The notes beneath the pieces were generated by a model. The model saw only the letters and a list, made by a program, of their open reading frames with translations, was not told the DNA's origin and ran no database searches. Positions 12,485 through 23,520 of a stretch of 64,000 bases of DNA are shown piece by piece. Where the stretch lies: contig OZ020612.1 of assembly GCA_963971575.1 (NCBI GenBank), positions 65,966,869 to 66,030,868 on the forward strand, written 5' to 3'. The first letter of the stretch is position 1, and the number at the start of each line of letters is the position of its first letter. Source of the stretch: Liopterus haemorrhoidalis. Lineage: Eukaryota; Arthropoda; Insecta; Coleoptera; Dytiscidae. Position numbers and translations under genes: made by a program.

Positions 12485-13014
12485 GAGAGTTGCTTCTGCA
12501 TTAGATGTCAGCATTTCTAAAGTGAATAAATTCGCTGCACAACAATCGAGAGTTGAAGCTATCAGAAGCCCGAAAAAGAAACGTACACGTACTAAATCTG
12601 TTGTAGAATTAGACAATTTTACAACAGTTGGGATACAAAATGTAATTTATGAGATGTACCGAAATAGTAAGGACACTTTACCAATATCTGTACGTGAGGT
12701 CTCTTAACAAATACATTTGCTTTTAGGAGAGTTTGTTAATGTTGACACTATTCATATAAAATTGAAGAGGACTGTATGTTGGTGGAAAGAATTCCCTTTG
12801 GAAGATTTTAAGAAATATAGGTTTTAAATATAAAAAGGACGACTCAAGACGTGGCCTGATGGAACTTCCCCAAATCGTTCTGAAAAGAATAAAATTTCTT
12901 AAAGAATATGTGTTAAAATACGAAGGACTCTATAAATTTATTTTTATAGATGAAACCTGGATTTTCAAAGATGGGAATGTACGTCGTTCTTTGCAAGATG
13001 AAGATTTGAAAGAC
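12485..13014 (+). pseudogene. Tc1/IS630-like (DDE_3) transposase relic
   Basis: First block (12485-12705) translates as RVASALDVSISKVNKFAAQQ, a basic RSPKKKRTRTK linker and ELDNFTTVGIQNVIYEMY, matching the HTH and LDxFxxxxIrxxV region of a Tc1/IS630-like family common in insects. After frame changes a second block (about 12796-13014) gives RNIGFKYKKDDSRRGLMELP, then FLKEYVLKY and IFIDETWIFKDGNVRRS, in which IFIDETW carries the first catalytic Asp. AG|-type acceptor tracts before both blocks hint at original introns. Interrupted by a Harbinger MITE at 13018; the rest of the catalytic domain is not seen. Confidence 0.78.
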
Positions 13015-13017
13015 TTA

Positions 13018-13276
13018 GGCCCGGTCTTTCCACCTTCAGATAAAGTTCCAGGTAACTATCTGACAGATAAGGTCATTTATAACTTCATCTGCTGAATAAA
13101 TGTCATCCCTTCTTTCTATACAAATGTATCTATCGGATAGTTATCTAACGAATAATGAGACTGACGTATTGGATTCACTGACTGGTATTGACATTTACTC
13201 AGCAGATGAAGTTATAAATAACCTTATCTGTCAGATAGTTACCTGGAACTTTATCTGAAAGTGGAAAGACCGGGCC
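13018..13276. mobile_element. PIF/Harbinger-type MITE, copy 2
   Basis: 259 bp with the terminal inverted repeat GGCCCGGTCTTTCCACCTTC and a perfect TTA target duplication (13015-13017, 13277-13279). The inverted arms extend for roughly 80 bases (through TCTGACAGATAAGGT and CTTCATCTGCTGA). Inserted into the transposase relic, so younger than it. Confidence 0.92.
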
Positions 13277-13279
13277 TTA

Positions 13280-13910
13280 GAGGTTACAGCTTTGACAATT
13301 AATTTCATACAATAATTGTAGTTCAAATGTTATCTTCTGTCGTGTAAAGAACTTAATTTGTAGTGAAGTTATTTGTCGCTATAATGACGAAATTTGTAAT
13401 GCTGACTATATATTTTGTCGTAAATTTGTCGTTTTATGTACATCTTTTGTCGTGCAGTTATATTTTGCCATTTTAGTATAAAAGTATTAAGATGGAAGCT
13501 ATCTGGTGTACTTCGGCTATCTGCTTTGTTCATTGATGTTTGATGGGTTATATGCTCGCATGTCAGGAGAAAAGCGTTTGTTATCACAATTAGTCAAATT
13601 TCATGCCTCAACTGTCATGTTTGAATAATCAGTGAACCTCAAAGTTAAACGTTTAGCTAACGGCAAAGCATCGCGAAGATTCTACACTTCAACGATCTAC
13701 TTCATAAATATTATAAAATCCAGAATATATTATTTAGTAGTAATATAAGGTAATATTGGATGTAATTTATAAATTAATCTATTGGCTAATAAACTAAATA
13801 TTTCTCGGGTTGGCAGACTTAAGAACAAGTCAAAAATGTGATATAAAAAGTGTATAGAAAAAACAAAAAAAAAACTTGATAAAACACTAGGTAATTACTA
13901 ATTATTTATT
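13280..13910. other. Noncoding stretch
   Basis: No continuation of the transposase frame is recognisable after the MITE. A+T-rich; the minus-strand 72-residue frame has no identifiable domain. Confidence 0.4.
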
Positions 13911-14186
13911 TTTGTATAAAATACATTCTAGCAGCAGAGTATAAATAACTTTTTTTTTTTTAATGGCCTTTGCTGCTGTGGCAATTAGCCAGAACAATTT
14001 TTTATTTGAGAAAATTTTCCATGCCTGAACGGGATTCGAACCCGAGACCTTCGCAACGCAGAGCACATGTGTTACCACTACACTACGCCGGTCGGTCAAA
14101 TAAATAACTTGGATTAATATTTTCTAACAGAGATATTATTTATCATGACCATGGAAACGTTACATGTAAGTATGAAAAAATTGAGA
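13911..14186 (+). repeat. Repeat family 2 fragment split by a SINE
   Basis: ACATTCTAGCAGCAGAGTA...ATAACTT before the SINE and GATATTATTTATCATGACC afterwards match 2610-2710 of copy 1. The break coincides with the SINE target duplication, so the SINE landed in an existing copy. Confidence 0.8.
13952..14099 (-). mobile_element. tRNA-derived SINE, 148 bp, with poly(A) tail and TSD
   Basis: Minus strand: tRNA-like head GGCGTAGTGTAGTGGTAACA (A box) then GGGTTCGAATCCCG (B box), a short body containing GTTCTGGCTAATTGCCACAG, and a pure A tail. Flanked by an 11-bp target duplication ATAAATAACTT (13941-13951, 14100-14110). Complete by appearance, with an internal Pol III promoter. Confidence 0.9.
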
Positions 14187-14187
14187 C

Positions 14188-14412
14188 AGGCTGGGCGGGG
14201 TTATGCAATTTTCAAAATCTTAATGTACCTTGCTATATAAAAAAAAAATACTGCAAATATTTAGAAACCCAAATAATGGTATTAGGCATTCGAATTAAAA
14301 TTAACAAAAAAAAAATATTTTGACATAAAATTTATTTTGGCATCCCCAAATCATCATTCACTTACTAAAACCTGCGAAACCCTGAAATGCGTGAAAATTC
14401 ACACTTCACATC
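14188..14412 (-). repeat. Dispersed repeat, inverse copy of 26680-26900
   Basis: Contains GCGTGAAAATTCACACTTCA, a palindromic TGAAAATTCACA core, and AATACTGCAAATATTTAGAAA. The same sequence appears on the other strand at 26680-26900, and its end also at 28820-28880. Function and ends unknown. Confidence 0.65.
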
Positions 14413-15384
14413 AATTTTTTAATTTTCAATTTTTGGTACTTTTCGACAATTTTATTTGATGGCCTATTAATAAAGTTGTGTGCTAGCCACTAAATCTTCA
14501 ATTTTTTTCTAAACTATTTAAAGTCTGAGAATTTCAAAAATTCAAACCGCAGGTCTCTATCTCTTACAGTTTTTGAGATATGATTGTTTGGAAAATTAAA
14601 GTTGGCATTTCCATATTTAAAAAAATGATAAATATATAATAATATTAAAAAAATAATAAATAAAATAATGTAAACCAATGTTTGTTAATAATAATAATAA
14701 TAATAGTTTATTTAGCTAATGCTAGAAAAATCCATATTAACAAACATAAACATATAAACATTATAATTAACATTCAAATCAAATTTAATCCTTATTTTGT
14801 CAATTTAAACCATTATTTGTCCACTTAGTTCATGCAAAACGTGATTTTTGTCAAATTTAAATATCGATTTTTCGTAATTTAGCGCTTTAAAATTTTAATA
14901 ACTTATTTGAATTAATTGTTTGGGACCTTAAAAATAAGTAGATCGTAAAATTAGGTTCCAAACTTGTTGCAAATTGGTTTGTAATGTTTTCTACAATAAT
15001 TTCAAAACTGTGTTACTGTGATAAATCATATTTTGAATGTTATTTTCTCAAATATTTTTAATATCAGCCCTGCCTACGAAATCCTGTAAACTATGAAAAT
15101 TCACAGTTTATATATTTTTTCAGATAAACGTGTTTCGTCGCATAAATGTTTACGTAATTTCTGCTAATGATATAAAAATAAAATTTCCTTATTAACTTAT
15201 TTAAGAGGATTAATTATTTTTTTAATCCCATACTAATTCATTTGTGGTTAACAAAACATCGGGATAACATTAAAATGTCTTTCTTATAAATTAAAAGTTA
15301 TTTTTTGGACGTATGTATTTTAACATTGAATATATTGGGTATCGTGAAAGTGTAGTTATTTTTGGAAATTTGGGTATTAAATCA
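14413..15384. other. Noncoding A+T-rich stretch
   Basis: No gene. Contains single diverged phrases of the neighbouring satellite (AAACCGCAGGTCTCTATCTC near 14548) and a short (TAA)n run at about 14690. Confidence 0.4.
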
Positions 15385-16860
15385 AAAAATATATCTCAAA
15401 AATGGTAAGAAATAGAGACCTAAGGTTTAATCTTTAAAAAATTTAGTTTTACGATGTTTTTTTCTGTAATATTTGGTCCGTAATGACCTAAAACTAATTG
15501 GTAAAATTTTGATTTTATTTTGTAAATTTCAAAAATTCATATCTCAAAAATGGTAAGAGGTAGAGACTTGAGGTTTAAAATTTTGGAATTCTTACACCTT
15601 GTTTTGTCTAGAAAAATTAATGTTTGGTCCGTAATGACCTAAAACTATTGAAAATTTTGCTTTTTTTGTAATTTTAAAAATAAATATCTCAAAAAAGGTA
15701 AGACATAGAGATTTGAGGTTTGAATTTTTGGAATTCTCATACCTTGTTTTGTTTAGAAAAAATTAATGTTTGGTCCGTAATGGCCTAAAACTATTGAAAA
15801 TTTTGATTTTTTTGTAATTTTAAAAATTCATATCTCAAAAAAGGTAAGACAGAGATTTGAGGTTTGAATTTTTGGAATTCTCACACCTTGTTTTGTCTAG
15901 AAAAATATAATGTTTGGTCCGTAATGACCTAAAACTATTATGGAAAATTTTGAAACTTTTTGTAATTTTAAAAATTCATATCTCAAAAAAGGTAAGAAAT
16001 AGAGTCTTGAGGTTTGAATTTTTGGAATTCTCACACCTTGTTTTGTCTGGAAAAATATAATGTTTGGTCCGTAATGACCTAAAACTATTAGGGAAAATTT
16101 TGAAACTTTTTGTAATTTTAAAAATTCATATCCCATAAAGGTAAGAAATAGAGTCTTGAGGTTTGAATTTTTGGAATTCTCACACCTTGTTTTCTCTAGA
16201 AAAATATAATGTTTGGTCCGTAATGACCTAAAACTATTAGGAAAAATTTTGTTTTTTTTTTGGAATTTTAAAAAATTCATATCTCATAAAAGGTAAGAAA
16301 TAGAGACTTGAGGTTTGAATTTTTGGAATTCTCACACCTTGTTTTCTCTAGAAAAATATAATGTTTGGTCCGTAATGACCTAAAACTATTAGGAAAAATT
16401 TTGTTTTTTTTTTGGAATTTTAAAAAATTCATATCTCATAAAAGGTAAGAAATAGAGACTTGAGGTTTGAATTTTTGGAATTCTCACACCTTTTTTTCTC
16501 TAGAAAAATATAATGTTTGGTCCGTAAAGACCTAAAACTATTAGGGAAAATTTTGATTTTTTTTGGAATTTTAAAAAATTCGTATCTCATAAAAGGTAAG
16601 AAATAAAGACTTGAGGTTTGAATTTTTGGAATTCTCACGCCTTGTTTTGTCTAGAAAAAATTAATGTTTGGTCCGTAATGACCTAAAACTATTAGGAAAA
16701 ATTTTGATTTTAACGGATTTAAAAAAAAATCTTATCTCAAAAAATGTAAGAGATAGAGACTTGAGGTTTAAAATTTTGGAATTCTCACATCTTATTTTTT
16801 CTAGAAAAAATTAATGTTTGGTCCGTAATGACCTAAAACTATAAGGGAAAAATTTATCAA
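15385..16860 (+). repeat. Tandem array, ~150-bp unit, about ten copies
   Basis: Each unit contains TATCTCAAAAAAGGTAAGA, GAGGTTTGAATTTTTGGAAT, TCTCACACCTTGTTTT and GGTCCGTAATGACCTAAAAC. The last phrase recurs near 15475, 15628, 15772, 15913, 16060, 16208, 16367, 16515, 16668 and 16820. Inner units are most alike and edge units diverge, as expected from unequal exchange. Minus-strand frames here (15897-16280, 16429-16638) are repeat translations, not genes. Confidence 0.92.
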
Positions 16861-17639
16861 TTTTTTTTTTCGTTTTATCAAAAAGCGTCTCATATAAAAG
16901 TTATTAGTTATTGCTTTTATAGCAACTTTTGTGCAATAATTTTTTTCGTTAGGTGTTCGTCGATATCATATTGACGTAAAAACGAAAATATCCAAAACTA
17001 GAAACATAGTATACAAAAAATTTAGTAAAACCCTCTTTACGATTATAATGTAAGAGTAATAACAGTATTTTTCTAAGGATCCTATCCAGGATACTATTGT
17101 GTCTAATTTATTCCATGGTATCACAACATCTTGGAAACCGTCCAATATATTCTGAACAGAAAAGTCAGTGCATTTTCCTAACCTTGAACGAGACGTGTCA
17201 AATCGCGTTTACGATTTATTCTGTGTTTCATCTCAGCTCGAGCTCAGAAAATATAAAAACTGATTGATGAGAAATGTTGAATACCACGACAGACATATTA
17301 CTTCACGGTAACTGATGGAACACTTACCGTCATAATAATACAATGAAGGGGTGAAATAACATTTTAAATTTTCAACAGTCAAGCACAGATTTAAGAGCAG
17401 GGAAAAGATTCAAGGAAAAAAACAGTAGTGTCACCCTAATTTATGAATAGCCGGTTTCCACAGTGGGGGTAAATGTTAGTTATTTAGTTAGTTAGTTAAA
17501 ATTTTGGCGCACAGCAACGATGGCTATTTGCGCCTAACGCAGCCGATCTAAATGACGACACAACATCTTAAAAACAATAAATTAAACAATAAATAATTAA
17601 AATCTTATACGCAATACTCAATAAAAGAAAACTTACACA
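16861..17639. other. Noncoding, with a family 2 fragment
   Basis: 16865-16935 repeats the CGTTTTATCAAAAARCGTCT...TTGCTTTTATAGCAAC block of repeat family 2. The remainder has no recognised gene. Confidence 0.5.
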
Positions 17640-18225
17640 AATTTGAAAAAATCTGCAAAATATTGGTGATATCAGTCAAAGAATGGGTGTCTAGCGTTTC
17701 TTGTTTATGCCTACGAAACCCTAGACATTTCTATATGTAATTTTATCCGTAGATTCTTAGAAAATAAATCTGCAAAATATTTTTACATCGATCATAAGAT
17801 ATAGGAGTGTCTAAGAGTTTCTTGTTTATGCCTACGAAATCCTAGACATTTCTATATGTTATTTTATTCGCAGTTTCGTAGAGAATATATCTTCAAAATA
17901 TTGTTCATATCTGTAAAAACATATTGGAGTATCTAGAGTTTCTTGTTTATGCCTACGAAACTTAAGACATATCTATATGTTATTTTATCCGTAGATTTTT
18001 AGAAAATAAATCTGCAAAATATTTTTACATCGATCATAAGATATAGGAGTGTCTAAGAGTTTCTTGTTTATGCCTACGAAATCTTAGACATTTCTATATG
18101 TTATTTTATTCGCAGTTTCTTAGAGAATATATCTGCAAAATATTGTTCATATCGGTCAAATCATATAGGAGTATCTAGAGTTTCTTGTTTATGCCTACGA
18201 AATCCTACACATTTCACATAGGACA
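17640..18225 (-). repeat. Orphan inverted array of the Helitron ~120-bp minisatellite
   Basis: About five units reading, on the minus strand, TTTCGTAGGCATAAACAAGA and ACTCCTATATCTTATGATCG, the same unit as inside the Helitron that starts at 18404 but in reverse and outside its ends. No Helitron termini are visible around it. Confidence 0.85.
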
Positions 18226-18403
18226 AACATAGGACACTTGATTACTTTGTCACGCAAGCCCTGACCGCACATGGGTGTTTTAGAACGTATACCAAAAGGA
18301 TTGGGAAAGAACTACTTCTCAATATACATTGTACTATTCTAACCTAGTGCTATTAGCAATGGCAAACGTCTAAAATAATAGTGTTCCCATTAATACTACA
18401 CCA

Positions 18404-19916
18404 TCGTACATATATAATTAGCTAGCGTGTGTTTGTGATCTGGGTAACACTGTGACGTCATTTTTCCTAAGGTTCACGTGATTGGCTAAGTGGAGACTCT
18501 TGAGGTCTCTTGATTAACAGGTATTTTGCAGATTTACTCTAAGAATTTACGAATATAATTACATATAGAAATGTGTAGGATTTCGTAGGCCTAAACCAGA
18601 AACTATAGATACTATATGATTTGACCGATATGAACAATATTTTGCAGATTTATTCTTTAAGAAACTGCAAATAAAATAACATATAGAAATGTCTAGAGAT
18701 TCGTAGGCATAAGCAAGAAACTCTAGACACTCCTATATCCAATGATCGATATGAAAACTATTTTGCAGATTTATTTTCTAAGAATCTGCGGATAAAATAA
18801 CATATAGAAATGTCTAGGGTTCCCTAGGCATAAACAATAAATTCTAGACACTCCTATATCCTATGATCGATATGAAAAATATTTTGCAGATTTATATTCT
18901 AACAAGCTACAAATATAATTATTAACAGAAATGTCTAGGGTTTCGTAGGCATAAACAAGAAACTCTAGACACTCCTATATCCTATGATCGATATGAAAAA
19001 TATTTTGCAGATTCATATTCTAAGAATCTACAAATATAATTATTAACAGAAATGTCTAGGGTTTCGTAGGCATAAACAAGAAACTCTAGACACTCCTATA
19101 TCCTATGATCGATATGAAAAATATTTTGTAGAATTATTCTCCAAGAAACTGCGGATAAATTTACATACAGAAATGTTTAGGGTTTCATAGGCATTACAGA
19201 GAACGCCTATATCCTTTAACCGATATGAACAATATTTTGCAGGTTTATTCTCTAAGAATCTACAAATATAGTTACATATAGAAATATTTAGGATTTCGTA
19301 GGCATAAAAGAGAAACTCTAGACACGCCTATATCCTTTAACCGATATGAACAATATTTTGCAGATTTATTCTCTAAGAATCTACAAATATAATTATATAT
19401 ATAAGTATATAGGATTTCGTAGGCAAGAAAAAAAGAAACTTTACACGATCTTTTATCCTTAGACCGATATGAAAAATATTTTGCAGATTTATTCTTTAAG
19501 AGTCTACAACTATAATTAAATACATAAATGTCTAGGGTTTCGTAGGCATAAATTAACGTCTCAAAATATTTTTAGTTTTAACAATATAAATGTAATTTAC
19601 TGAGTAAAAATGAATCGTTTTCCCATCTTAAAAAGAATAAATTCATCTAACTACATAATTAGCAAGTGTCTGTATGTAGTGTTGGTAACATTATGACGTC
19701 AATTTTTTCTAAGGTTGTCATGATTGGCTAACTGGGGACACCCTGTCTCTTGATTGGCTGACAGGTGACAGCCTGTCTCGTGATTAGCTAACTGGTGATA
19801 TCCTGTCCCGTGATTCGATGACGAAATTAAAATACGTTAAAAAATAAATAATACAAATACAAACAATTGAAATTTTTATATTATAAATCCGTCATTGTTG
19901 ACGGGTAATAACCTAG
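18404..19916 (+). mobile_element. Non-autonomous Helitron, copy 1, with minisatellite core
   Basis: 5' end TCGTACATATATAATTAGCT preceded by A. 3' stem-loop CCGTCA-TTGT-TGACGG (19889-19904), then GTAATAAC and CTAG followed by T. This is the Helitron signature (TC...hairpin...CTRR between A and T). 1513 bp, closely related to 47337-48869. The interior (about 18520-19560) is nine ~120-bp repeats. No Rep/helicase coding, so mobilised in trans if ever. Confidence 0.9.
18520..19560 (+). repeat. Nine ~120-bp repeats inside Helitron copy 1
   Basis: Unit phrases: CTCTAGACACTCCTATATCC, GATATGAACAATATTTTGCA, ATTCTCTAAGAATCTAC and GGGTTTCGTAGGCATAAAC. The last phrase recurs roughly every 120 bases from about 18570 to 19535. 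Confidence 0.9.
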
Positions 19917-19949
19917 TTGCAAAATAATTTCAAAAGTAAATTGTAACGC

Positions 19950-20192
19950 TCAATCATCCACCGTATTCGCCTGATTTGTCACCGTGTAAAACTTTCCTAT
20001 ACCCAAAACTCAAAATTTCGAAGATAGGAGCGCATTATGGTAGAATTCCATCCACGAACAAAATTGAGAACATGACACAATTAAGAAGAAGGGTTCTCAA
20101 TTCTGTATTAATAAACAACCTTCACAAATCAATGCATATACTTGTTTACCCAACAATGTATTGACACGGAAGGAACATATTTTGAATAAAAT
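19950..20192 (+). pseudogene. mariner-type transposase C-terminal fragment
   Basis: Reads HPPYSPDLSPCKTFLYPKLK then a degenerate helical tail, and after a frame change CIDTEGTYFE and stop. YSPDLSPCDFFLFPKLK with a final G.YFE is the end of a mariner-like transposase, and YSPD holds the third catalytic Asp. It begins just after the Helitron. A different lineage from the 23.5/60.8 kb mariners. Confidence 0.78.
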
Positions 20193-20662
20193 AAATGATT
20201 TTTGCCAGGTACAATTCTCATTTATTTTTATATGGCTTCAGTTCGGTTTCTTTTCTGTAGATCGTCATAAAGTGGGATTTCTTTAAAATAGATTTTATTC
20301 GAAAATAATTTTGTAACGTGATGAAAATGTCTACAGTGTATGTAAAAAGTAAATTCTAATTACAAGTTTGCTGATTCTAATTCATTTCTCTTTTTAAGTG
20401 TCTGAATAAATAAAGATGATTTCCATTTTCCATCTAGAGATGACTAAAACCATTGATTGTACAAACTTTCTTTAATGAATAATTAAAATGCTTTTGCTAC
20501 AGTCAACTCATTAAACTCTAGCGACATTTTTAACGCGCGAACGTGTATAGATTGTTGATAGATTGACCTTTTCAGTTCTACATCATCTATAATCTGTGTA
20601 AAATATCTTCTATAAATGAATATCAGGTCTTAATCAGGTCTTAATATATCAGGTCAGAAATA
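20193..20662. other. Noncoding stretch
   Basis: Nothing recognised except a short tandem TATATCAGGTC motif just before the mariner remnant. Confidence 0.4.
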
Positions 20663-21151
20663 TCAGATCTGGGAAAAAGTTCGTGGCATTTTTTTAGTAA
20701 AATTCAACTGGTTTTGTTATAGCGTGAAAATGAATTTATTTAAACCAAACATGCTCCATTATTATCGACAACTTTTCGCCATTTTTCGGGTAGAGTCATG
20801 ATGCCATCGGTGAAGAACTTCTGTGGTTTCTGGTTGAAAAACTGAATCAAGTGGTTTTCACAGGCTTCTTTTGAAGCCAGCTTAATTCCATTGAGAGAAT
20901 TCTGCAGAGATCGGAATAGGTGATAGTCAGAGGGTGCTATGTCTGGACTATACGGTGTATGCAACAAAATTTCCAAACCAAGCTCTCGCTCTAAGTGTCT
21001 AAATTTGGATGTTTAGACACTCAAAGTAAAGCTCGAACTGTAACCTTTTCAACGAGCGCTTAGTGGTGTCGCTGCGATCTGTGTTTCCTAAGTTATTTGC
21101 AATTGGCGCCGTCTATCGGCAAAATCGCCAACAACTTTTTCCCAGACCTGA
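20663..21151 (-). mobile_element. Internally deleted mariner, 489 bp
   Basis: Terminal inverted repeats TCAGATCTGGGAAAAAGTT and its near-complement at 21133-21151, flanked by TA on both sides. The minus strand at 20976-20740 encodes the last 78 residues of a mariner transposase (YSPDIAPSDYHLF...LPEKWRKVVDNNGACLV). The middle of the gene is missing, so this is a deletion derivative that keeps both ends. Confidence 0.87.
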
Positions 21152-21207
21152 TATATCAAATAATATCAGTCAAATTTTAACTACCTTCGTAATAGAATAT
21201 ATGTATA

Positions 21208-22109
21208 CAGGGTGTTTGTTTGAAACGGGGCACCCCGAAAATCTCCTTTATTTGTAAAGATACAAAAAATCTTTAGAACAAAAGTTAAACTAGACAAAAA
21301 GGCCCATCTAAAGGTTACTATAAGAATTTTGAGGAACTTTCGGTTTCACCGGAAATGATGTCAACTATTGATCTAGCATAGGGAATCGATAATTTTATAT
21401 TTTTTCCTAAAAGTACATTAAATTAGCTTTACAATGACACCAAAAAATCATATTTTTATGTTAACCATTTCAAAATGGCGACCATTTATTTACAAAATAA
21501 TAATCAACATAAGTTTTACAAAGTTGAACGTAGCAAGCTTTGAAAACAATAAAAAAAGAAACAAAATATCTCTAAAATAAACTATTTGACTATTTAGAAA
21601 AAAAAAACTATTACTTTTTATTTAAATTATTTTACAAAATAAACTATTAAACTCTTGTTATTTATAAAACATTAAATGAAAAATTAAAATTTAAGTTATT
21701 TCATGTTATTTCATATAATAACTAGTTATAACAGTTTATTTTAGAGATATTTTGTTTCTTTTTTTATTGTTTTCAAAGCTTGTTACGTTCAACTTTGTAA
21801 AACTTATGTTGATTATTATTTTGTAAATAAATGGTCGCCATTTTGAAATGGTTAACATAAAAATATGACTTTTTGGTGTCATTGTAAAGCTAATTTAATG
21901 TACTTTTAGGAAAAAAATATAAAATTATCGATTCCCTATGCTAGATCAAAAGTTGACATCATTTCCGGTGAAACCGGAAGTGCCTCAGAATTCTTATAGT
22001 AACCTTTAGATGGGTCTTTTTGTCTAGTTTAACTTTTGTTCTGAAGATTTTTTGTATCTTTACAAATAAAGGAGATTTTCGGGGTGCCCCGTTTCAAACA
22101 AACACCCAG
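21208..22109. mobile_element. Foldback/MITE with ~400-bp inverted arms, TA TSD
   Basis: Starts CAGGGTGTTTGTTTGAAACG and ends with its near-complement, flanked by TA. The two arms (about 21208-21620 and 21700-22109) are almost perfect inverted copies, with an A+T-rich spacer between. The TA duplication and CAGGGTG end suggest a Tc1/mariner-group non-autonomous element. No transposase coding seen. Confidence 0.88.
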
Positions 22110-23520
22110 TATATACATTTATTTGTGAAAAAAAAAATCGCTCAATAAATATTAAGTATACTAAGCTATTCTAAACCTTTAAAAAGAACTAAATGGAATC
22201 GAATTCTATTTTCCTAAGTTGTCACTAGCTAAGTTTTAATGATTAAAATGAGCTTGTGTTAAACAAAATGAACAAAAGCTTCAATCAATCGATAAAAATT
22301 ACTAGATTGAAAATTTTGTTCTGATTAAACCAAAGAATCCGTCTATGTCAAGCAACAAAGTCCATATTTATATATACATATGTGTCTTTCTAAAGTTATT
22401 TCTTATTGTAGGCCTTTTTCAGGCCCTATGAATTAATATGTATCGAAGGGTGTAGTTATTTATCAAAGGTATACTTAATGATAAACTTATCAGAGGGCAA
22501 ACTGACCGGACCCTCACAAAGGGCATCCAAAAGCTATATTTAACTTAATTATCATAGTTGACAAGGGTTACTAAATAGACAAGAATAATTTATAGCACAT
22601 TAACTCAATACTTAACAATCACAACCCTGCTAAATTCAAATATGATAGATGATACATACCCCGTTTGAAAGTTTAAACCAATATGTTAGTTGCTTTAAAC
22701 TTTTAAACTAAATGAAAACCTGTTTTCAATAAAAATTTAATTAGTTTTAAAGAAAACCGGGTACAAAGTATTTTTGTTGTGATGTGAAGCCTATATATGC
22801 TCATACAGATTTACGTATAAAGGAAAAATGTTTTGAACGTAGCAATTGTGTCTAATCAAACGGAAAGTTCCGCTGGAGCAAACCAGCAAGCTCTTATCTG
22901 GGTCAACTGTTATGACAATGTTTCTCCTTAAATAAGATCTTATTAAAATCATTCAATTTTTCTACAATCAACAAACGTAAAAAGTATCATACTGAAAAGA
23001 AAAGCATATTTGCCGAGGAGAATGAAATAAAATACAGAAATGGAACAGTAAATAAATGACCCACAACAAATAAAAAAATAGACAAATAAAAATGCATGAT
23101 CACTGCATTAATCTTATCCCTTTATCTCTTAACATAGGGTTCAAGAATAGACGGTTCTAGGACTACATTAAACCTTTAGACCCAAAAAGTGCAGCTGTTT
23201 TATTTTGAATAGAAAATGATAGAATCTCACCGCCTTTCTTCAGGTTCTTATCCTTAATTTATCTCTTTTCGTTTCTTTTTAATATTTTACTCTAATTAGA
23301 TAATTATATTGAATATATTTATGAAATTTTGTTTCTCAAACAATATAAAAATTACCTTCCTTACTTAACAATTTTGTATATACATATTTAGATGTACGGA
23401 CATTTTTTTTTTGTTTTCGTATCAGCCTCCAATCGATGGCTTAGCAGTCGAAATATATAGTTTAAGTAATATATGATGTAATTTAGTAGAATTTCATGTT
23501 GTGTGTTTTTATTTTATTTA
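22110..23520. other. Noncoding stretch with an LTR-end-like segment
   Basis: Mostly A+T-rich with no gene. At about 23278-23370 the text TATTTTACTCTAATTAGATA...ACCTTCCTTACT resembles the 3' end of the solo LTR at 35791-36759, so an LTR fragment may end here. Confidence 0.4.

Noticed and set aside
13952..14099. Functional tRNA gene
   Set aside because: A and B boxes are present, but a poly(A) tail and target duplication show a SINE; no clean cloverleaf ends.
15897..16638. Minus-strand frames with repeated FLKFQKxxKIF and YGPNIIFF
   Set aside because: Translations of the ~150-bp tandem array; indels between units change frame and there is no start or homology.
17640..19560. Possible CRISPR-like array
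   Set aside because: Units are ~120 bp, directly adjacent without unique spacers, lie in or beside a Helitron, and the genome is eukaryotic.
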